The notes beneath the pieces are model-generated. The model searched no databases. It saw nothing but the letters and a program-made list of their open reading frames with translations, and was not told where the DNA came from. From contig URLU01000010.1 in assembly GCA_900548765.1 (NCBI GenBank), positions 1-22,537 of the forward strand: a stretch of 22,537 bases of DNA, given 5' to 3'. The stretch's first letter is position 1. Each line of letters starts with the position of its first letter. Made by a program: the position numbers and the translations under genes. Positions 1 through 6,585 of this stretch are shown here, piece by piece. The stretch comes from an uncultured Lachnobacterium sp. Lineage in GTDB: Bacteria > Bacillota > Clostridia > Lachnospirales > Lachnospiraceae.

Positions 1-65
1 AGGGCAGAGGTGGAAGTGTGGTAACACATGGAGCTGACTGTTACTAATAGGTCGAAGGCTTAACC
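1..65 (+). rRNA. 23S ribosomal RNA, 3' end (partial)
   Basis: The first ~65 bases match the highly conserved 3' end of bacterial 23S rRNA. They contain the GGAAGTGTGGTAACACATGG block, the GGAGCTGACTGTTACTAATAGG block and the terminal GAAGGCTTAACC, which in the mature rRNA pairs with the 5' end of 23S. The gene runs in from outside the window, so only the tail is present. The exact mature end (about 64-66) is inferred from conservation. No 5S gene follows before the operon terminator at 200-240. Confidence 0.94.
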
Positions 66-66
66 A

Positions 67-154
67 AACCAAAAAACTTACATGAAGAATGTAGAGTTTG
101 AGAAGAATGAATTGTTTTTTGGTTGTTCGTCGCAACGAGCAAAGCGAGACGAAC
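67..154 (+). other. Structured 23S trailer (RNA hairpins)
   Basis: Two sets of inverted repeats lie between the 23S end and the terminator. AACCAAAAAAC (67-77) is the exact complement of GTTTTTTGGTT (114-124), enclosing a smaller hairpin with TACAT (79-83) and ATGTA (89-93). A second hairpin pairs GTTCGTC (125-131) with GACGAAC (148-154). Such stems are plausible substrates for rRNA 3' processing, but that role is inferred. No tRNA or 5S fold was recognised here. Confidence 0.5.
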
Positions 155-199
155 TTCCTTTTGGAAATGTATGAAGTTTTGAAGGCACAGGAATTTAAG

Positions 200-240
200 C
201 ACTGTTTTAACAATATTAGTTGTTAGGATAGTGTTTTTTT
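200..240 (+). terminator. Intrinsic terminator of the rRNA operon
   Basis: A 14-bp stem pairs 200-213 with 220-233 around a 6-nt loop, counting three G-U wobbles, and is followed directly by seven T residues (234-240). It is the last structure before the pncA ribosome binding site, so it probably ends the rRNA transcript. Confidence 0.8.
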
Positions 241-287
241 GTGTCTAAAGGTGTATTATATATGCAAACTAAAAAGAAGGAGAACAT

Positions 288-824
288 ATGAAGAAGATAT
301 TAGTTGTTGTAGACATGCAGAACGACTTTATAACCGGTGCTCTTGGCAACGCAGAGTGTCAGGCAACTGTGCAGAAGGTAGTTGATGTAATAAAAAACGA
401 TAAATATGACAATATATTTTTAACAAGAGATACTCATCATGATAATTATATGGAAACACAGGAGGGAAAGAACCTACCCGTGCCACATTGTATCGAAAAT
501 ACCGCAGGCTGGGAGATTGTGGATGCAGTAAGTGAGGCTGTAGCTGTATGCAGGGATGCAGATGTTAAAATAATTAACAAACCGACCTTTGGAAGTGTAG
601 AGCTGGGGGCATTTTTACATGAAATATATGATAAAGAAGATGCTATAATTGATTTCTGTGGAGTATGTACAGGAATTTGTGTTATAAGTAATGTAATGAT
701 TGCAAAAGCAAACTGTCCAGAGGCTGAAATTCGAGTATTTCAGGACGCTTGCGCGTGTATCACGCCGGAGTCACATAGGACAGCTATTGAGGCGATGAGG
801 CTGTGCCAGGTTACTATTATATGA
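288..824 (+). CDS. pncA: Nicotinamidase / cysteine hydrolase (isochorismatase fold)
   Basis: The 178-residue protein belongs to the isochorismatase-like cysteine hydrolases. It probably deamidates nicotinamide to nicotinate for NAD salvage. The catalytic triad is visible: Asp9 in VVVDMQNDF, Lys98 in NKPTFGS and Cys131 in GVCTGICV. Asp48, His50 and His67 fit the family's metal ligands. The length is close to that of compact bacterial nicotinamidases. The ATG at 288 has AGAAGGAG at 275-282. The nicotinamidase assignment over other cysteine hydrolases rests strongly on the next gene, nicotinate phosphoribosyltransferase, which uses its product. The catalytic region is cysteine-rich (Cys124, Cys127 and Cys131). 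Confidence 0.88.
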   Translation: MKKILVVVDMQNDFITGALGNAECQATVQKVVDVIKNDKYDNIFLTRDTHHDNYMETQEGKNLPVPHCIENTAGWEIVDAVSEAVAVCRDADVKIINKPTFGSVELGAFLHEIYDKEDAIIDFCGVCTGICVISNVMIAKANCPEAEIRVFQDACACITPESHRTAIEAMRLCQVTII

Positions 825-945
825 TAAGGCTTTTTTCGCATACTTTTGTATCCAGAGAAGCTGTAGGTGGCTAGTCTGCTTAGTTTAGGGCATGCAGTAA
901 AAAAAATAGTATACATGAATAATAGAGGAAGCAGAGGAATAATTA

Positions 946-2157
946 ATGAGGTATCATAATATTATAACAAGTCTGTTAGACCAGGATTTGTACAAATTTT
1001 CAATGGGACAGGCAATATACCATCAGTTTTCTGATTATAAGACTACATGGACATTTAAGTGCAGAAATGAGGGTGTGTATTTTACAGAAGAGATGCTTGA
1101 GGAGATAAGAGAGCAGGTAAGAGCTTATTGTGAACTGCATTTTACAGAAGATGAGCTGACTTATCTTGGTAAAATCACATGGCTTAAGGAAAGCTATGTA
1201 GACTTTCTGAGACTGTGGCAGCCTAGGTTTGAGGATTTTGTCATTGATGATGCGGCACCATGTGGACTCAGAGTGGAGGCAACAGGCACCTGGCTTAACA
1301 CATCTATGTATGAGGTGCCAGTGCTTGCAATAGTAAATGAAGTATATTTCAGAATATCAGGCAAGTATGAAAAAAGATTAGAAGAATTTGAAAAGCATTT
1401 GGATCATAAGATTGAAAAGTTGGCAGAGGGAAGGTACCAGATTGGTGCTTTCAGCGAATTCGGACTAAGAAGACGTCTGTCAGCAGAGGCTCAGGAGCTT
1501 GCAGTAAAAAAATTTGGAGGGGCTTCTTCTCTTGGAAACTCTAAGTTTATAGGAACAAGCAATGTATATCTGGCTAAAAAATACAAGCTAAAGCCAGTTG
1601 GAACAATGGCGCACGAGTGGATTATGTGTACAGGACAGGGAAATCACAAGCATAATCCTGCATATTCAAACTGGTACGCACTGGATGCCTGGGTAAAGGA
1701 ATATGGTGTCTTAAATGGAACAGCACTCACAGATACAATTACAACAGAGTGCTTTTTAAGAGATTTCCAGCTTACATTTGCCACACTTTTTAGTGGAGTG
1801 CGTCATGACAGTGGAGACCCATTTGAGTGGGCAGAAAAAATGATAGCTCATTATGAGTCACTGGGCATAGACCCAAAGACAAAGACTTTACTCTTTAGTG
1901 ACAGCCTTGATTTTGAAAAAGCAGATGAAATCTGGCGAAAACTGCATGACAGAATCAATGTAGCTTTTGGAATTGGAACTTATATAAGTAACGATACAGA
2001 TGTGGAGCCGCTCAATATCGTTATGAAGGTTACAGATTGTAACAATATGGATGTTGCGAAGATTTCTGATATTGAAGGAAAGGGAATGTGCAAAAATCCG
2101 GAATATGTAGATTATTTACAGCGTTGTATTGATTGGAGAATACAAAACGAGAAGTAA
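946..2157 (+). CDS. pncB: Nicotinate phosphoribosyltransferase
   Basis: The 403-residue cytoplasmic enzyme converts nicotinate and PRPP to nicotinate mononucleotide, the committed step of the Preiss-Handler NAD salvage route. Family landmarks are clear: LLDQDLYKFSMGQ near the N-terminus, FSEFGLRRR, GTSNVYLAKKY, then TMAHEW with His223 (the histidine in this region is the phosphorylated residue in characterised members), GVRHDSGDP and LLFSDSLDF near the phosphate-binding end. Length is typical. The start at 946 has purine-rich GAGGAA/AGAGGA stretches upstream. It lies 121 bp after pncA, so the two enzymes act in sequence and are probably co-transcribed. Confidence 0.96.
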   Translation: MRYHNIITSLLDQDLYKFSMGQAIYHQFSDYKTTWTFKCRNEGVYFTEEMLEEIREQVRAYCELHFTEDELTYLGKITWLKESYVDFLRLWQPRFEDFVIDDAAPCGLRVEATGTWLNTSMYEVPVLAIVNEVYFRISGKYEKRLEEFEKHLDHKIEKLAEGRYQIGAFSEFGLRRRLSAEAQELAVKKFGGASSLGNSKFIGTSNVYLAKKYKLKPVGTMAHEWIMCTGQGNHKHNPAYSNWYALDAWVKEYGVLNGTALTDTITTECFLRDFQLTFATLFSGVRHDSGDPFEWAEKMIAHYESLGIDPKTKTLLFSDSLDFEKADEIWRKLHDRINVAFGIGTYISNDTDVEPLNIVMKVTDCNNMDVAKISDIEGKGMCKNPEYVDYLQRCIDWRIQNEK

Positions 2158-2236
2158 GTTATACTGAGAGAGCTGGATAAATAGTATTTATCATAACCTT
2201 GAAACATGAATGTAGACCAAAGGAAAGAAAATAAAC

Positions 2237-3229
2237 ATGCAGAAGAAAAAGATTCTTAGTAAACTGGCAGTTATCGCGCTTCTTATATTTGCGGTATGGT
2301 TTTATCGCGACTCCATGGGAGATATTTTAAATGGTATCAGGCAGATTAAGGCCTGGCAGATGGTCATATGTACCATTCTTGCAACCATATATTTTCTCTT
2401 AGATGGCATGCTTATTTTTCTTGCCACAAGAGAGTTTAACAGGGAATGTCTGATGAGAAATTCTATTGCTACGACATTTTTGTGCGAATTTTACCGCCTG
2501 ATAACCCTTGGAAGCGGTGCCTGTCTGGCTGAGGTCTTGTATGTGACAAAGGCTGGCACGACAGCGGCTCAGGCAACGGCAGGAGGCGTGTATAAGTACA
2601 CCTTGAAAAAGAGCAGCATAGTCTTATGGGGATTATTTGGTTGTGCTTATCTCTACATTAAAACCCATACAAGGGCTTCTATTTGCGGCTATAGGGCATT
2701 TATACTTGTAGCCACATTAATTAGTCTTGCTATAATCATAGTTCTGCTATTAATATCAGTTTCAGAAAAATTCTCGCATTTGCTCTCGAAGCTTTTAGAC
2801 TTTTTCTCAAGCAGAATTGCATTTGTCAAAAAGAATGAGGAAAAGTGGTATGATTATATAATGTGCCTGAGTGTTGAAGGTAAAACTCTCTGGCATAACA
2901 GGAAGAAGAGCTTGCTCATGCTGGGAATTAACCTGTTAAAATGCTTTGTGATATACTGCGTGGTTGTGGTTATTTTAAGCAATAATGGGGTGTTGACCTG
3001 GTTTGATATTATTGCCATTATGGCAGCATCATATTTTCTGGCAGGAGTCATTCCGGCACCATCCGGGGTAATGTCTTTGGAGTTTGTGTATGGGCTTTTG
3101 ATGGCAGCATTTCTGCCAGTAGGGGTGTCTGTGCCGGCTATTCTTACATTTAGGTTTTTTACATGGATTTATCCGGCAGTGATTGGTGGAGTGTATAAGT
3201 TCTGCTATAGGGGCTGGGATAAAAATTAA
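2237..3229 (+). CDS. Flippase-like / LPG synthase TM-domain membrane protein (UPF0104 type)
   Basis: A 330-residue polytopic membrane protein with about seven or eight hydrophobic segments, starting with one at residues 9-22. It resembles the integral membrane domain shared by lysylphosphatidylglycerol synthases and the UPF0104/AglD-like proteins (PF03706). The best landmark is PAPSGVMSLE at residues 273-282, equivalent to the P-x-P-G-G-x-G-x-x-E motif of the family. It lacks the soluble aminoacyl-transfer domain of MprF, so lipid flipping or transport is more likely than lysyl transfer, but the substrate is unknown. AAAGGAAAG lies 9 bases before the ATG. It follows pncB by 79 bp, and a functional link to NAD salvage is not apparent. 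Confidence 0.75.
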   Translation: MQKKKILSKLAVIALLIFAVWFYRDSMGDILNGIRQIKAWQMVICTILATIYFLLDGMLIFLATREFNRECLMRNSIATTFLCEFYRLITLGSGACLAEVLYVTKAGTTAAQATAGGVYKYTLKKSSIVLWGLFGCAYLYIKTHTRASICGYRAFILVATLISLAIIIVLLLISVSEKFSHLLSKLLDFFSSRIAFVKKNEEKWYDYIMCLSVEGKTLWHNRKKSLLMLGINLLKCFVIYCVVVVILSNNGVLTWFDIIAIMAASYFLAGVIPAPSGVMSLEFVYGLLMAAFLPVGVSVPAILTFRFFTWIYPAVIGGVYKFCYRGWDKN

Positions 3230-3362
3230 TTAGATTTTTGTGTTAATAACTTTACTAGGGGTAAGGCAGAATTGACAAGCCAGAGTCTGAAAAGAGAATA
3301 TTTATTCAATGAATATTAACTGACAGTAAATAAAATCTTTATTAGCTTGGTTTAAAATTCCC

Positions 3363-3391
3363 TTGACATAATGAATTTTATAGAGTATTTT
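3363..3391 (+). promoter_or_regulatory. Candidate sigma-A promoter for the ABC-F gene
   Basis: TTGACA (3363-3368) is followed after 17 bases by TATTTT (3386-3391). The -35 is a perfect consensus and the -10 is weak. If used, the transcript would start near 3398 and carry a ~255-nt leader before the ABC-F start codon. Confidence 0.45.
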
Positions 3392-3452
3392 ATATCCCAA
3401 GTGAATGAGCACGCAGCATATAGCAGCATAGCTCATCAATAAATGAAAGGGT

Positions 3453-3652
3453 AAGTGTGATAGATTTGATTATTAGATAATTTCTTAGCAAATAGTAGTT
3501 ATAGGAGTGGTTTGTCAGTGAGTACATCAGTGGCAGGTTCATTTGATGTATGCATGGAGATTATCAATAATTATCACACTTTATATATATGTGGGGTCTT
3601 TTTGGGACTCTTCATTTTGGTAATCTCTCTTTGCACAAAGGAGGGATTTTTT
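3453..3652 (+). promoter_or_regulatory. Structured leader of the ABC-F gene (possible attenuator)
   Basis: This stretch has no conventional gene and appears to be a regulatory 5' UTR. AAGTGTGATA (3453-3462) is the exact complement of TATCACACTT (3572-3581), and the helix continues with ATTATT (3469-3474) on AATAAT (3566-3571) and GATAAT (3476-3481) on ATTATC (3560-3565). That gives 22 Watson-Crick pairs with one 6-nt and one 1-nt bulge. The enclosed loop has an AGGAG (3503-3507) followed by TTG, GTG and ATG codons. A weaker hairpin, GGGTCT (3594-3599) with GGACTC (3605-3610), precedes a T-rich run. ABC-F resistance genes are often controlled by leader-peptide attenuation, so this role is inferred by analogy. 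Confidence 0.5.
3546..3623 (+). CDS. Possible 25-codon leader peptide
   Basis: A short ORF starts at ATG 3546 and stops at TAA 3621-3623, about 14 nt before the ABC-F Shine-Dalgarno. The peptide is hydrophobic in the middle (SIIITLYIYV) and ends in an aromatic-rich segment (FWDSSFW). Its ribosome binding site is weak (AGG at 3535-3537). Its position inside the folded leader makes it a candidate regulatory uORF, but a second reading frame in the same region is also open and runs in frame into the ABC-F gene. Confidence 0.2.
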   Translation: MYAWRLSIIITLYIYVGSFWDSSFW

Positions 3653-5140
3653 ATGTCTAAAAAGCAGTTAATAAGTGCAGAAAATGTAAGGGTAAGCTTT
3701 GGGGAACAGGATGTATTGGATTTTGAGAGATTTCAGGTCTATGAAGGGGATAAAATAGGACTTGTAGGCGCAAATGGTGCAGGGAAAAGCACCCTGCTCA
3801 GAGTGCTGTCGGGGGAGTTAGAACCGACTAACGGTAAAGTCGTTTTAAGCTGTGAACCATTTTATTTCAGGCAATTTGATGAGAAATGGAATGTAGATGA
3901 GCTGGATGGAAAAGAGGTCAACCTGATGGGAGTCAAAGAGCAGATATGGCAGAATGGGGTCAGTGGTGGTGAAAATACCAGAATCCGGCTGGCTCAGATG
4001 TTTGGAAGTCAGCGGGCGGTGGCATTTCTTGATGAGCCTTCTGCGAATCTGGATGCTAAGGGGATTAAGCTTCTGGTTAAACGCCTGCTGGAGATGGAGA
4101 GCTTTGTGCTGGTGAGCCATGACCGAGCCTTGATGAATCAGGTGTGTAATCGGATTGTTGAGATTTCATTCGGAAAGCTCAAAGATTTTGATGGCAATTA
4201 TGATGCCTATAAGACTTTGAAGCAGGCAGAGGTGGATAGGCAGTGGAAGGAGTATGGGCAGTACACTTCAGAGAAGCGGAGGCTTGAAAAGGTATATTGT
4301 GAAAAGAAGGTAAAGGCGCAGAGGATAGAGAGCAGACCTCATAATATGGCTGCAAATGATGCAAAAACCAGAAATTTTTTTGCGACCAGAAAGATTGAGG
4401 ATAAGGCTCGCAGCATGGAGAGAAGTGCCACAAATGTGATGAAGAGGATTGATCACATGGAGGTAAAATCAAAGCCTAAGGAACTTCCAAAGATGCACCC
4501 TGATTTCAGACTCACAAATCCTCCCCGCAATCCTATTGTCATAAGGGGCGAACATATCTCCTTTGACTATGACGGAAATAAGGTGTATGAGGATGCGTCA
4601 TTTGTCATAAAAAATAAGAGCAAAACCGCTATTTTAGGAGAAAATGGGGCTGGAAAAACTACGCTTTTGAACATGATTCTCGACAGAAATCAGATTTATG
4701 TAGTGCCTGATGCAAAATTGGGCTATGTGAGACAGAATCTGTCCAATATAGATTTAGACAGGACAGTATTGGAAAATGTGATGGCTGTGAGCATACAGAA
4801 GCAGGAGATAGCAAGGACAATTCTGGCTAGGCTTTTACTGACTGGGCAGGATATGAAGAAAAAGGTCAGGGATTTGTCGGGAGGCGAAAGGATGAAGCTT
4901 GCATTTGCCATGCTTTTGGTTTCGGATGTCAATATGCTGATTTTGGATGAACCTACTAACTATATGGATTTGCAGTCGATTGAGGCTTTTGAGGAGCTCT
5001 TGCAGGAGTATGAGGGGACGGTGGTTTTTGTGTCCCATGATGAGGAATTTGTGAGGAGGATTGCGACGGATAGGTTATATGTGAAAGCTGGCAAAACCCA
5101 TAAGAGCTTTGATGAGCTGTACAACGGCTTGCAGAAATAG
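3653..5140 (+). CDS. ABC-F ribosomal protection-type ATPase (Vga/Lsa/Msr-like)
   Basis: A 495-residue protein with two ABC domains and no membrane segment, the layout of ABC-F proteins that act on the ribosome. NBD1 has Walker A GANGAGKST at 39-47, signature SGGE at 104-107 and Walker B LDEPS with Glu128. NBD2 has GENGAGKTT at 329-337, SGGE at 409-412 and LDEPT with Glu433. A basic, helical interdomain linker spans about 185-290, the part that reaches the P-site tRNA in this family. Proteins of this size and linker type protect ribosomes from lincosamides, streptogramins A, pleuromutilins, phenicols or macrolides, but the spectrum cannot be read here. The start at 3653 is chosen because AAAGGAGGG lies at 3637-3645. 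The frame stays open upstream to a TTG at 3512, but that extension is hydrophobic and not ABC-F-like. Confidence 0.88.
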   Translation: MSKKQLISAENVRVSFGEQDVLDFERFQVYEGDKIGLVGANGAGKSTLLRVLSGELEPTNGKVVLSCEPFYFRQFDEKWNVDELDGKEVNLMGVKEQIWQNGVSGGENTRIRLAQMFGSQRAVAFLDEPSANLDAKGIKLLVKRLLEMESFVLVSHDRALMNQVCNRIVEISFGKLKDFDGNYDAYKTLKQAEVDRQWKEYGQYTSEKRRLEKVYCEKKVKAQRIESRPHNMAANDAKTRNFFATRKIEDKARSMERSATNVMKRIDHMEVKSKPKELPKMHPDFRLTNPPRNPIVIRGEHISFDYDGNKVYEDASFVIKNKSKTAILGENGAGKTTLLNMILDRNQIYVVPDAKLGYVRQNLSNIDLDRTVLENVMAVSIQKQEIARTILARLLLTGQDMKKKVRDLSGGERMKLAFAMLLVSDVNMLILDEPTNYMDLQSIEAFEELLQEYEGTVVFVSHDEEFVRRIATDRLYVKAGKTHKSFDELYNGLQK

Positions 5141-5196
5141 AGTAAAAATGTCAAAATTTGCCACACATTGTCTGCTATATTTGGGAGGTTAAACAG

Positions 5197-5225
5197 TTGA
5201 AAATACCTTGCGCTGGTGATAAATT
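5197..5225 (+). promoter_or_regulatory. Candidate promoter of lrgAB
   Basis: TTGAAA (5197-5202), a 17-base spacer and TAAATT (5220-5225) lie about 50 bp upstream of the lrgA start. The match to the sigma-A consensus is moderate. Confidence 0.3.
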
Positions 5226-5276
5226 AATTCATGACTGAAATTGTTATATAGTGCGTAATAGAAAGAAGGAAGAAAA

Positions 5277-5648
5277 GTGAAGTATGTAAAACAATTTTTA
5301 ATAATTTTAGCAATATCATTTGCCGGAGAGTTATTAAAATTTTTGCTGCCGATTCCGGTGCCAGCAAGCATATACGGTATGGTAATTATGTTTGTATGCC
5401 TGATGACTGGCGTTATAAAGCTTGAGCAGGTCAAGGAAACAGGTATATTTCTTATAGAGATAATGCCGGTAATGTTTATCCCGGCAGGCGTAGGTCTTAT
5501 GACAAGCTGGGGCATTTTAAAGCCTGTTCTGCTTCCGGTCTGCATAGTAACAGTTGTGGCAATAATAACTGTTATGGTGGCTACAGGACGTATATCCCAG
5601 AGCATTATTACACGGGCTGATAAGAAAAATGCTGGAGAGGTAGAATAA
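5277..5648 (+). CDS. lrgA: CidA/LrgA-family holin-like membrane protein
   Basis: A 123-residue, very hydrophobic protein with about four membrane segments and a short charged C-terminal tail (TRADKKNAGEVE), matching the CidA/LrgA family (PF03788). The PIPVPASIYGM segment at about residues 28-38 and the IFLIEIMPVMFIPAGVGLM segment are typical. LrgA and LrgB act together in murein hydrolase control. In several bacteria such pairs also move small organic acids such as pyruvate or glycolate, and the role here is not resolved. The start is a GTG at 5277 with AAGGAAG at 5266-5272. Its stop codon abuts the lrgB ATG, indicating translational coupling. Confidence 0.88.
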   Translation: MKYVKQFLIILAISFAGELLKFLLPIPVPASIYGMVIMFVCLMTGVIKLEQVKETGIFLIEIMPVMFIPAGVGLMTSWGILKPVLLPVCIVTVVAIITVMVATGRISQSIITRADKKNAGEVE

Positions 5649-6344
5649 ATGGTAGCAGATTTTTTTGAAAATTCACTATTTTCAGGAGTGACCCTGAGTC
5701 TGGTTGCATATATGGTTGGTGTGTTACTTAAAAAGAAATTCAAATCAGGAATATTTAATCCGCTTCTGATTTCAATTGTAATAACAATCATTGTTCTGGT
5801 TGTTGGGGACATAGATTATGACGTATACAATGAGGGGGCAAAATACTTAAGCTGGCTGCTTACCCCGGCAACGGTATGCCTTGCCATACCGCTGTATGAG
5901 CAGTGGGAGCTTTTGAAAAAGAATTATAAGGCGGTTCTGCTTGGGCTTCTGGCAGGCGTATTAACCAGTTTGTGCACGGTGCTTGTGCTTTCATATATAT
6001 TAAAGCTCAGCCACGAGGACTATGTTACATTGCTTCCAAAGTCAATAACAACTGCTATAGGTATGGGCGTATCAGAGGAGTTAGGCGGATATGTGACCAT
6101 AACAGTTGCGGTAATTGTTGTAACCGGTGTAATTGGAAATATGCTTGGAGAGGTAATCTGCAAGGTGTTTAAAATCCATGAGCCCATCTCAAAAGGGCTT
6201 GCACTTGGATGTTCAGCACATGCTATTGGAACTGCAAAGGCACTTGAGATGGGCGAGATTGAGGGCGCTATGAGTGGTCTTGCCATTGCAGTTTCTGGAA
6301 TACTCACGGTGGCACTGGCACCGGTGTTTGCGAACTTTTTGTAA
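5649..6344 (+). CDS. lrgB: LrgB-family integral membrane protein
   Basis: A 231-residue polytopic membrane protein of the LrgB/CidB family (PF04172). Conserved segments include FNPLLISIV, LTPATVCLAIPLYEQ, LLPKSITTAIGMGVSEELGG and the C-terminal GLALGCSAHAIGTAKALEMG, which is highly characteristic. The ATG follows the lrgA stop with no gap (TAAATG) and has GGAGAGG at 5634-5640 inside the lrgA coding sequence. The pair is clearly one transcription unit, ending before the inverted repeat at 6384-6422. Confidence 0.92.
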   Translation: MVADFFENSLFSGVTLSLVAYMVGVLLKKKFKSGIFNPLLISIVITIIVLVVGDIDYDVYNEGAKYLSWLLTPATVCLAIPLYEQWELLKKNYKAVLLGLLAGVLTSLCTVLVLSYILKLSHEDYVTLLPKSITTAIGMGVSEELGGYVTITVAVIVVTGVIGNMLGEVICKVFKIHEPISKGLALGCSAHAIGTAKALEMGEIEGAMSGLAIAVSGILTVALAPVFANFL

Positions 6345-6383
6345 AATTATAATGCAGGATAATTGCTAAATATAAGCTAGCTT

Positions 6384-6422
6384 AATATGCTTTGAAGTGA
6401 TACACTCATTTCAAAGCATATT
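6384..6422 (+). terminator. Inverted repeat, probable terminator after lrgB
   Basis: AATATGCTTTGAA (6384-6396) is the exact complement of TTCAAAGCATATT (6410-6422), with an inner AGTG/CACT pairing in the loop. The T-run after the stem is short, so termination strength is uncertain. A second small hairpin, GTGCC-GCT-GGCAC, follows at 6432-6444. Confidence 0.6.
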
Positions 6423-6511
6423 TCATATCGAGTGCCGCTGGCACACAAATCTAAAACATTTAATTACAAATTATTAGAGTCAAAATCCATGCTTTAGCTT
6501 TCGTTAAACAA

Positions 6512-6560
6512 TTCTTAAGGTCTTACCCTCTATTTTCTTAAGGTGCCCCTGCTGTATAAT
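6512..6560 (+). promoter_or_regulatory. Promoter region of the glycosyltransferase operon with a direct repeat
   Basis: A consensus -10 TATAAT lies at 6555-6560, about 25 bp before the start codon, without a good -35 at the usual distance. Upstream, TTCTTAAGGT occurs twice (6512-6521 and 6535-6544), 23 bp apart, placing the second copy where the -35 should be. This layout suits an activator such as an OmpR-type response regulator. That is inferred. Confidence 0.4.
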
Positions 6561-6585
6561 TATTCCAACAAAGGAGGGATTCCTT

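Noticed and set aside
3512..3652. Translating the ABC-F protein from TTG 3512, giving a 542-residue form
   Set aside because: The extra 47 residues are hydrophobic and unlike ABC-F N-termini, whereas ATG 3653 has a near-perfect Shine-Dalgarno at the right spacing and begins with the family's usual strand.
5189..5812. 207-codon minus-strand ORF opposite lrgAB
   Set aside because: It lies antisense to two clear family genes, has low-complexity Thr/Ile-rich composition and no ribosome binding site. It is a shadow of membrane-protein codon usage.
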